A stretch of 64,000 nucleotides of DNA from Lineus longissimus (Eukaryota; Nemertea; Pilidiophora; Heteronemertea; Lineidae). Position 1 is the stretch's first letter. Every line of letters begins with the position of its first letter. A program made the position numbers and the translations under genes. The stretch spans positions 22,848,646 to 22,912,645 of the forward strand of contig NC_088311.1 in assembly GCF_910592395.1 (NCBI RefSeq). Direction: 5' to 3'. Below the pieces are notes generated by a model that saw only the letters and a program-made list of their open reading frames with translations, did no database searches and had not been told where the DNA came from. Of this stretch, positions 50,088 through 62,000 are shown piece after piece.

Positions 50088-53000
50088 ATGTCAAGTACAC
50101 ATGGTAACAAAAAATTTGGGTGAGTTTAACATTCAAAAAGTTTTGACAGCTGAATGCAATGAATGATTGAATGATTGAATGATTGAATGATGCATGATCC
50201 GATGATGATGGATGATCAGATGCTGCTGCTGCTGGTGCTGCGTGCTGCTCATCATCTCCACATGTGCTGGACATGATGTGATCCTCATCTATCAATGATC
50301 ATGATGGCTGCTGATTGATAAAGGAGTGTACATGTATCTTGTGTATCTTGACTCCTTGAGATTGAGACCACAGCTAGGCTACTGACTGACTCGGGTCAGG
50401 AAGAGGTTAAACATTGGGAAAGGGTTAGCCTGCTGAGGTAGTACTTGGCCTGCCCTAGCCTAATTGAATTGATGAGATGAGAGGTCCATGGACTAGAGAA
50501 AGTATTGAACTGAATCGCGTCTATCGGAACTGTGCTGTCAGTGTCATTCAGAAAAAGTAGTTGATAACGTTTTGAATTCGCCACAGGATGCCTTTAAATT
50601 GTTGACAATTATGAGATGACATTATTTCCACTTAAAAAAATTTCTCAATTATCTTCTGATCTTGCCTTCATTCAGTGCTTCAAGACATGGCCAAGGTTCC
50701 AATGTTAATCAAAGCCGACATGGAGGCCGAAATGTGGCCCATTCAGTGGTCAGCCAGAGTCGCATGGGAGGAAAAAGTGTAGGGTACATGAGTTCAAGGA
50801 GTGGCATCATGTCCTCAGCGAGTAAGAAGAACCTTCCATCTACAGGGACTGGTGACAAACCAAGTGGAAAAGCCCCAGTTCAGGTGCGATAATGATGCAA
50901 AATCAAAAAGAGGGGATCTGATTTACATAATTATGATTGAGCCACAACAGCACAATGAATAGTTGGAAGGAGCTGGCTTCACTCTGGATTTGAACTTCGG
51001 TGAAGTTATAGCATCAGCCATCATACTGAGTAATTAGAAGTTAGGAAATCATTGTTGCAGTCTATAGTTCACATGCCTGTAACCATGTTGAAATAATATG
51101 AGGAAGGCTCAGGCCTTGATAGGGAGCTCTTCGTTAATAGGGCTGGTGAGCGAGAAGACTCGGGGGGGGGGGGGTATATAGTTAGGATGATGCCATCATG
51201 ACAGTTGACCGAAGAAGCAGTTGGCTAGCACACAATGTCAATGATTGATGGCGAGTAGTTGGTGGGTGGGAGAGGGGGGATATAGTTAGGATGATGCCAT
51301 CATGGCAGTTGACCAAATAGACGCTGTCGCAGTATAGAAAATAAGTGGGGAGAATGGGAAACTAAACACAACAGGAGAAGGATAGGTATTTTTGCCCGGA
51401 GATAAGCATAATGATCCCAAGACCCAAGTGTAATTAAGATTTATATTCTAATTCAAAAACACCTTAGCCGACCCCCCCCCCCCGTCCTGAATAGTTTGAG
51501 GTCTCACTAGCCAGTGGTGATCAGGTGTTAATCTTGAAGTTATAAGGCATAGAGGTGAAATTTTTCAAATTTGCGTTATATATACAGGGTGTCTCATGCA
51601 TTGTGCTACATCAGTCTATGCATGACTGTAAGTCTAGACGACGTTGAAACTTGGTCAGATGTATTCTTCAAGGGACAAGCTATTCAGAAATGTATAGGTT
51701 AGTGTGAGAGTAAGGTACTGTCAAGTCTACAGCCGCTGGAACAGGGGTATGCATGAAATGACGTCGCGTCATTTTTGGAGGCAAGTAGGCCTGGCCTCCG
51801 CACCGGCTAGTGAGACCTGAGGTCAGCGCGTGCGTTTGAGTTAGTGCGCATGCGCTTTCTGAAAATAGAAATGGCTTGTGTTGTGGACGAGTGGTTTCAG
51901 GTTTCAAGGTAGGATTTTGTCATGGAAACGGAGAAATAGACATTGAGACCAATGTACTTTCAAGACTATTGCATTATTAATGGAACCAGACCGTCGACAT
52001 ATTGTCACACCCCATGATATTGACGAAATCGTCGTCGAAACGGGCAGCCCCGGACCGATCATGTTGGTGCGCTTGAAACTACGGAAAAGTTAGCAGACGG
52101 AAAATCTTTTGCGGAATTTTGCCAGTTCAAAGCACGATTTCTTCGCGGAAAGAGAAAAATAATCTCTGGCAGCGATGCAGCTTGTTGTTTAATGCATTTC
52201 GATTCGCCCCAGGGTATCGTTACACTTTGATTCGGCCCTGTTTTGACGAAATCTTCAACCGAACAGCAACTTCTGTGCGTAAACATCGTAGCGTCCCGCT
52301 GAATTGTTTGGAAAAAGAAAATCTCTCCCCAGGTAAATTGCTGTGCATTAGCGTATACGATTCGCGTGCAAAAATGTCACCTGGGTGTGGAGGTTTTCTG
52401 GTTCCGGGTCAAGTTTTTTTCGTTGATGGTATACACACACTCTCTAACCATAAAGCTCGCTAGAGCTCCCTAATATGAGGAAGGCTCAGGCCTTGATAGG
52501 GAGCTCTTCGTTAATAGGGCTGGTGAGCGAGAAGACTCGGTGGGGGGGGGGGGGGGTTATATAGTTAGGATGATGCCATCATGGCAGTTTACCGAAGAAG
52601 CAGTTGGCTAGCACACAATGTCAATGATTGATGGCGAGTAGTTGGTGGGTGGGAGAGGGGGGATATAGTTAGGATGATGCCATCATGGCAGTTGACCCAA
52701 TAGACGCTGTCGCAGTATAGAAAATAAGTGGGGAGAATGTGGGAAACTAAACACAACAGGAGAAGGATAGGTATTTTTGCCCGGAGATAAGCATAATGAT
52801 CCCAAGACCCAAGTGTAATTAAGATTTATATTCTAATTCAAAAAGACCAACGTCGCCTAGACATACAGTCATGCATAGACTGATGTAGCACAATGCATGA
52901 GACACCCTGTATAACGCAAACTTGAAAAAATTTCACCTGTATGCCTTATAACTTCAAGATTAACACCTGATCACTTGGTCAAACTTGGTCAGATGTATTC

Positions 53001-56000
53001 TACAATACAAGAGACATGCTATTCAGAAATGTATTGGTTTGTGTGAGAGTAACGTACTGCCAAGTCTACAGCCGCTGGAACAGGGGTATGCATGAAATGA
53101 CGTCGCGTCATTTTTGGCGGCAGGTAGGCCTGGCCTCCGCACCGGCTTGTGAGACCTGAGGGTAGCGCGTGCGTTTGAGTTAAGTGCGCATGCGCTTTCT
53201 ACGGAAAATTAAAATGGCCAGTGTTGTGGACGAGTGGTTTCAGGTTTCACGGTAGGATTTTGACATGGAAACGGGGAAATAGACATTGAGACCAATGTAC
53301 TTTCAAGATTATTGCATTATTAATGGAACCAGACCGTTGACATATTGTCACACCCCATGATATTGACGAAATCGTCGTCGAAACGGGCAGCCCCGGACCG
53401 ATCATGTTGGTGCGCTTGAAACTACGGAAAAGTTAGCAGACGGAAAATCTTTTGCGGAATTTTGCCAGTTCAAAGCACGATTTCTTCGCGGAAAGAGAAA
53501 AATGATCTCTGGCAGCGATGCAGATTGTTGTTTAATGCATTTCGATTCGCCCCAGGGTATCGTCACACTTTGATTCGGCCCTGTTTTGACGAAATCTTCA
53601 ACCGAACAGCGGCTTCTCTGCGTAAACATCGCAGCGTCCCGCTGAATTGTTTGGAAAAAGAAAATCTCTCCCCAGGTAAATTGCTGTGCATTAGCGTATA
53701 CGATTCGCGTGCAAAAATGTCACCTGGGTGCAGAGGTTTTCTGGTTCCGGTCAAGCGGGTCAAGTTTTTTTCGTTGACGGTATACACGCACACATTCGAC
53801 CCTTAACCATAAAGCTCGCTTAAGAGCTCCCTAATATGTAAAGTCAAGAACTTATATGTAAAGTCAAGAACTTAGTGAGCCCCCCTTTAGGTCGGGGGAG
53901 CTCCCCCGAACCCCCCTACGAGCATATGTTAAGTGCAAGCTCTAACAACTACAGCTGTTACAATGGGGGGACACCCCCCAAACCCCCTCCGTCGACATAG
54001 GTTTTTACCAGTGCGTTGGGGGGAAGCTCCCCCCAAACCCCCCCGGTGGACAGTCAACTAGCCCTTCTGTGTCATACTGCTGGAGGGGGGGGGGTGCGAT
54101 GGGACCATCCATATAGTTCCTTCCGACACATTTTTGTTTTGGTAATGTAATACATTGTGATTGACCTTATTCACGGGAATCGGGCGTTTCCAGTGATATA
54201 CGACACAAATGGGTTGTCCTCATGCATTCACTTTCGAAACGCATTTTAAAATAGATGTTACGTCCTGTTAATGGGGCACGTCATCATCGCGTACATTTGG
54301 GAAAAACTCCCTAACGAGACCGGAGCAGACGGCTGAAAGTAGTTTATTTATTGGCCGCTAGGGTACAGAATGTACGTCGCTCACCCGAATTTTTCACGCA
54401 ACTATAGCTAAATAGAGCTAGTTCTAGTTTGTGATTCAATTTGATACTTCAGATTTGGGCAGTAGACCAATATAACTTAGTCGTCAGTGTGGTTTTAAGC
54501 TGGAAAAACGTATTTGTTTTTCTTAAAGTGCCTTTTTTGGACGGGTGTGTGCGATTGTTTTGTTTTTATGTCACGTGACCTCGATCATGTCGACACAAAA
54601 TTGAAATAAACCACCCTTTTCTGTCATTATTTAGGACGGATATTTCTCTGATAAAAATATTAATATAATTGGCCAATTTCTTAGGCATATGATGTAGCGA
54701 ATTCCCATGAAGATTTAAATTAATTTCAACCAATGGGATAGCAACCACCACCGGAAGATCGCGGAGAAATCGGTAAACTCAACGGAGTTAATTCAGAAAA
54801 ATACCAAAAAAAATTGTTTGTTGGATATACAATATTTACTCTCTTTATTTCACTTCATTTACATTATATACTCCCGCACACACGTGTATCTTAAGAGCCC
54901 CTCCTAAAGGGGGTCTTATTACTTCCCTGATTTGTTTAATATGATGTTTATTTAAAGTTTCTTCCCACTTAGGTTTTGGATGAAGCAGGACAGGATGTTA
55001 CACCTCAGGCTCTCATACAGATTGATCCAAACGCTGTCAGAAAGGGACAGAGTAACATTCTCGCTGACAGCTCTGGTGGAACGGTAAGCTGAGTTGTTCA
55101 ATTTGAAGACTGCCTGATGACCAATACGTGTATCGAAAAATTAGAAGAATAAACAACTTGTCTTTTCAAGTATCATCCCTGCCATCAATCATCTCTTGAT
55201 CCAGGCTTGCTACAGCAGTGACACTTGTGTGCTGTCATATTCTTGTGACCTGTCTACCCAATCAGGAATTCTGTCTGGCCATTTCAGTCATGTCAGTGCA
55301 TGCCCCCAGGATAATTTCTTGTAGAACCTGTCATTTTGCCTAATTTCAGCCGACCGATTTGATGTCGTCAGCATCTATCTACCAGACGGGAACAGTCAGC
55401 ACCTATGGAGGAGGGCCTTTCACGAGGTGAGTGCAACAAGGTCATCTTGGAATAGTCCGATTACCAAAAGTTCAGACTCACTTTGTTGTGTTCTTTCCTA
55501 CGGTGAAATTTGAAGATTTTCTACGAAAGTCTTTTTTGAATTGATTGCAACTCGCCATTGGATGCAGGATGTGAAAATTAAAACCCTTATAATAAGAGCC
55601 AAATTTTCTTTTTCTAGGTCCGTGTTTAGCACATCTCAGTCTGAGAGGTCAAGTGACTCCATCGGGGATGATATGGGAGAAGGAGGGGCTGACCTCACTG
55701 CTGACTGGGCCGGTAAGTTAGTCGAGAACCTTTTTCATTAGGGGAGCCCATATTAACCAAGCTTTGGGAATTGTGGTGGAACAGTGGAAGAGGACTCTGA
55801 CTTGTGATTGGAAGGTTGTGGGTTCGGGGCTCAACCAGTGCCACTCGATACTTTCAGCTGGCCCGAAATGCCCAAGAGTAGTGCGGTATTTGCATTACTT
55901 GGTTTCTTCAGCCAATGCCATTGAACTTTGTTTGCATTTGCAGGCAGTCTGTGTTTAGTTTTAACTAAGCCTGGGGCTTTTTTCCATCACTTGGGACCCA

Positions 56001-59000
56001 CGTGTACCAACGCCCTTTATTTTGTTTAGAAATCCGCCATCGCCGTGAAGAAGTGAAGGAAGTTTTGACAGACTCTGACCTTGAGAAGACGATCAGCATA
56101 GATCTCACGGAGACAGAGATGATTTGGTTACTCGACATGCCTGGAATTTGTGTATCACTTGAAAGTGATGAAGCGACTGCCATAAAGGAAAAGAATGAGA
56201 AGTATAAGGCTGTACGTATGGATATCTGTTCCTAGTTCATTTCGTTGGACAACATGAAGAACTGGACATGACTGGACTAAACACCAAAGAGTGCTTCTAT
56301 GTGAGAGAATCCACTTTATGAAAGTCGAACAATATAAGTAATCAGGTTTACTCAAGTTGGGTTTTTAACTGTATTTCATTGCCTCTTTCAGCTGGTGAAG
56401 AGCCGTATTGGGAATGACCTGTATGCAGAGAGAGGGATGAACACATTCAATGATGCGCCCAAAGTCAAACATGTGCAAACAACAAAGATCAATTACAATG
56501 TAAGTTCACTAATGGTTTCAGATTCAGGAGTTCCATTTCAAAATAACTGTTTACTATTTACTGTTTGCTGCACTTCTTGAGTAACTACTTATATGTTTCA
56601 TCCTCCAGGATGTAGGTTCGACGGCGACACTGTGGGATATGTTTGATACTTATGAGGCCATCAGGGAAGCAGAGAGAAAAGGTTTGTAGGTTATCACTTA
56701 TAGTAATAAGTCTTCAGGGTGCTGTTGCTTTAGCTGGAAAGTACATGTACTCGGTTGTAGTATGCATTAAACTGACTGAGTTGTCCAGCATTGAACAATT
56801 TCCTTTGACCAGATGCCACTCTTCATCATCCCTATTGTGATACATAATATGTTTCATTTTTTGTTGCAGCCAAAGAAGCCCTTGAGGAAGCAGAAGAAGC
56901 GGCAGCACTTGATGCAGAGAAGACTGATGAGGCCAAGGCAGATGGTGATGCTGAAAAGACAGATGCTGCCAAGCCGAATGCCAGAGGTTTAGGTACATCA
57001 GTACAGATACTCGTAGACATAATTCATCAATTGGCCTCCAGGTGGCCCCCAGGTTGTTGCCTGGATGAAAACGCAACAACGCATACATTATACTGTACAC
57101 GTGCATCAATTTTCTCCGAGGCTATGTTAAAACCACGATGGCAGCTGCCTGGTGAATGCATAACAACTCGGTGTTCTTTTTATTCCAGAAGTAGCAAAAT
57201 CTGAACCCTGTTTTATTGTTACAGAGAGTCGAGGTACCATGATGTCGGACACAGACAGCGTTTTTGCGAGTAAGGAATCGGGAGTAGCGTCAGTTCCTGA
57301 CGCACAGACCAGGAACGACGACCTGATACTAAAGTCAGACGCCCTACTTCGGGATCTCTTCATAATGGAGAGGGTCGTCAATCTCAACACGTACCAACCT
57401 AAACAGGCATCGTACAGGGGATTTGAAATCATTGAAGGTAATTTTGGCTTAATTTGTCTGTTCGACATTTAGTCAGAAATTTAGTCATGCTGGTGGTCCT
57501 AGTCTTCAGGTTAATAGTTCTGGTGTACTCATAGATGTGACACATGTACATAAAGTTTTGTTGAGCGATTAATATTTTTGACTCATGTAATCGCTATTTT
57601 ATACAGATATTGACAAGGTGAAAGATGAAGAAACGAAACCCGGACAGATTGTTGTGACAGATATGGGACCCAACTTGGATCGTCTCTGGTCCTATCAATG
57701 CCCTCTTACCAAAGGCAGAAATATCAGCTGTATGTCGTGGAACAAAGTCAACCCGGTAAGTTCCCCCAAGGTGCAGAAATAAAATTGGGAGCTGGGTGTT
57801 CACTAATGCATTATGATCAGAAGCCTGGCCTGCAGTTTGATTCCAGTATCAAAGCTTTACATGTACAAATAGAAGACCCAGATTAAAAAATGGTTGCCTT
57901 GGACCATATAATGTTGATACAGTTGATTGCCATCTGTTGACAGACAGCCACAGTTTCAGCCTGAGCGATATTTCAGTGTTGGTCTATTTGCATCGTTAAT
58001 ACTGGCTATCTTTTCAGGACCTCATTGCTGTTGGATATGGACAGTTCGAATTCACAGGACAAAAATCTGGCATTGTATGTTGTTGGTCTCTCAAAAATCC
58101 TGAGGTAAGTAATGTACTATGCTGCTCTCTTGGACTTGGGGGTTTAGGACAGGTGGCCAAAATCCTCTCCGCAGACTCCCAACTATGCTGCATCAAATAG
58201 AGATATCCTGGCCATTCACAATGGAGACAATAAGACTTATACCACTTCGCTTAATACAGACATGCTATACAGTCTGCCAAGTGTTTAATCCTTCCATTTT
58301 GACCCATGTTATCACCAATACCGTGTTCATTCTGAAAACTTTTTGATCATTTCAGTTTCCTGAACGCATATACAACACTACTGCTGGTATTACTTCGATG
58401 GACTTCTCAGCCACGAATCCAAATCTACTTGCAGTGAGTATCATTTGTTTATGTAATGGATCACCTGGTATCATTTGGGGGGGGTCACATTCTGGAGGGG
58501 CCCTGACATCCCCCGTCGGGACAAGCACGACACGTTTGTGACTTGACTAAAGTTTGATATTGCATAATGAACATTGAGTAAACTGTTAATGAATGATGTC
58601 TGATAAGTCATAATTCTTCTTCTTCTTCTGCGTTCAGATTTTCATAACCATTATAACCTCAAGTCGTGCGCCGCGCCAAAATCGGCTGTTTGTTGCAGGT
58701 CTTCGGCTGTTCCCCATAGCTTAGTCTTCAGTGACAATGGCTCCGGCCAAAATTCCTGTCTTCTTTTCATCAAGGGACAGTCCTGCAGAATGTGCCTTGG
58801 CGTTTGGTCGCCGAGTTCACATTCGCAGGAAGCAGTTGGATGGAGCCCAAGTCTCTTCAGGTGCTGGTGGAGTTTGTATAAGTCATAATGATAACCTGTT
58901 ATTTACAGGTTGGCCTATATGATGGGACAGTGGCTATCTACAGCGTGAGGAGTACCAAAGATGAAGCAGTGCTTGACAGCTTGTAAGTACAGAGTACCCA

Positions 59001-62000
59001 TATTTGTTTGGAGTAAGAGATGGTCAGGAATACCTCGGGGGATAACCAGCAGCAGTCACCTCATGTCCATCTTTCAGCAGATATTTCATGGGGTGGCAAA
59101 GTTACTCCCGAGGTGGCAACAATAGCATGTTTTACACCACCTTGAAAGTGTTGCATTGTTGTGGTGTTCCTCCCTGCACATATCTAGGACACTTCTTGCA
59201 GCAGTTTACCTACCTTTTCACCACCTACGTCTATTTGCATAGCTGCCAACCAGTACAGATTGTCTGATGTTTTCACTGGTTTGACCCCCTAAATACAACT
59301 GTGAAAAAATTGGCTCTGTGTGACTCAACTGTGCTTATCAGTTACCAAGCTGCATTTTCTCATAATGTGTCTTCCTTCTCATATGGTGAGAGTTTTGTAC
59401 TGTGCAAACTTGAAAATAGCGGCAAAACTTTTTCACCTTGACATGCTGTGCAAAACTTTTGGAAATAGCATTTTACTTAAACGGTATGATCACCCGAAAA
59501 TACTGACAAATCAATGAGTTTTCACCAGTAAAAAATGATTGGACTGAAATTAGGGTTAGCAGCTATGTACTTGTCTGCACCTGTTTTACCTGTAGGACAC
59601 CATGTAGGACGCACACATTGTAGTTTGACCCCTGATGTCCTCATTGTCTCATCATACGTGTTCGTTCTGTTGCAAACAAAGCCGAAAATAATGCGTCTCG
59701 TGAGCCTGTTTCAGTTGTAGTGATTGCTCTAAAGATGACTAGAAGGCGTCATTATTGTGGGAAGCAAGTTTGTTGGCCGAAGCCCTGTAAAAATCTTATG
59801 ATATGATAATGATGTTATTATTGATATCATGACTTATGTGATGGGAAATGGCACACTGACTGCCCTGGAATTTTTTTATCGTTTCCTTTACAGTCATGAT
59901 CTAATGGTAGAACATAGTTCACCTATGGGAAGGTAACGCAGATGATCTCATACTATATTAAGGGCATATTCCCATTACCCCTGGAATTTTTTTATCATTT
60001 CCTTTACAGTCATGATCTAATGGTAGAACATAGTTCACCTATGGAAGGGTAACGCAGATAATCTCAGTCATAGCTATATAAGGCATATTCCCATTACCCC
60101 TGGAATTTTTTTATCATTTCCTTTACAGTCATGATCTAATGGTAGAACATAGTTCACCTATGGAAGGGTAACGCAGATAATCTCATAGTCATAGCTATAT
60201 AAGGCATATTCCCATTACCCCTGGAATTTTTTTATCATTTCCTTTACAGTCATGATCTAATGGTAGAACATAGTTCACCTATGGAAAGGTAACGCAGATA
60301 ATCTCATAGCTATATAAGGCATATTCCCATTACCCCTGGAATTTTTTTATCGTTTCCTTTACATATGATCTGCCAGTAGAACATAGTTCACCGATGGGAA
60401 ATTAAGAGAGGGTAACAAAAGGTAACAGAGCTAACATCATAGCTAAAAAGCTTATCAAATAATTGCCTGTGATTTTTTTTACCAATTCCTTTATTTAAAT
60501 CTGATCTGCCAGTAGAACATAGTGGATTTATCCATATCTTTACATATGATCTGCTATAAGAACATAGTTCACCAATGGGAAGGTAACGGAGCTAATCTAA
60601 TACATTAGATAAAAAGCTTAAATTCTTATAATTGCCCGTGAATCTTTTTGACCAATTCCTTTACAGTCATGATCTGCCAGTAGAACATAGTTCACCTATG
60701 GAAAGGTAACAGAGATAACCTCCAATACCATTATTGTTTCCTCACAAAATGGAGACGGGATGACACCACATTTATTTCGAAATCTGCACGTTAAATGTTC
60801 AATTAATTATTCAAATGCACTCGGTACAGGAGCCATACAACCCAATAACGTTTGATGTATTTCGTATGTTAGTCATTATTCAATTTGATTATCATAGTTT
60901 GTTGGACACATTCCTTATTCCAGGAGAGTACAAGTCAGAGAGTAGGTTTTTATGTTTGTAGGATCACCTACACCCAGCCATCTTTGCTCAAGTTCGCTTT
61001 TGCTAGTCAAGTTTCTTAACCCTTTCAACAGTTTGCAAGCCTTGAACATGTGATACTCAAAAATAAGCATAACCGCAGACAAGGAATTTTTTTCACAGGG
61101 ATATAGTAGTCGTACTTCCACCTATCAAATCACCGTGTCTTTTGCGCTTACACCTATGAATTGCCGTGTCTAAATAGACCCGTGTGTCAAATCCCCGTGT
61201 CTATTAGCCCCATCGACGATGGGGCTAATCGGGGGCTAATTTAGACCCGTGTTCAACACAGGTTTTTCGATAGGTGGAATCTGAATAGACACGGCAATTG
61301 CAAGTTCTAAGATCCGGCGACAGATGGCGCGGTGTAGTTGCCTCGGTATTGCGCCCCCTCCAACGGGAAAGAAACACAGGAGAGCTCCCTACCTACAGCG
61401 CACATGTCGCCGGGGCTATTAACCATTATCTAACACAACTGATACTGATAGGTGTAAGTGCGCCGCAGGTTTTTTTGACACACGGCGAAGACAGGGGTCT
61501 TGAAAAAACACGGGGTTTTATGATAGGTGGAACTATGACTATAGTTATTGATATGATGAGCATGAAAACCTCTGTGGGGAAAAGGGCTTGTCAAAGTGAT
61601 GTGCAGGGGAGAAACAGGTTTGATAATGTATTAGTATGAAATACCGTGCTGACTTATCACTTACTGACGGTGAACGGTCCTAAGTCCCAAAGTCTCCTCC
61701 TTTCTTCTTGAAGGATGGATGTACGCACATTACTGATAGATTGGCATCATCCGTACAATTTCAAACTATGACAGGCATGCAGGTCTTGAAAGGGTTGAAA
61801 ACTTCTTATATGCTGTGTTTATCAAAGATTGTTCAATTAGAGTAAAGTCGCAAATGAGCAGTAAATGCTTCTTGTGTGGCACCTTTCTATTGGACAAGCC
61901 CTGTATTCTGAGTTGCCTAACAAATCGTTCAATTGCAAGATTCGACATAGTGGGTTACCAGCAACATGCCAGGAGTGTCGGCAGAAATTTGTATATGGAG

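Noticed and set aside
52119-52463. 114-codon ORF repeated at 53462-53806
   Set aside because: It lies in the tandem transposon copies and crosses the other, more coding-like frames; no transposase motif.
55765-55835. tRNA gene on the plus strand
   Set aside because: Stem mismatches and a SINE-like continuation; promoter boxes only.
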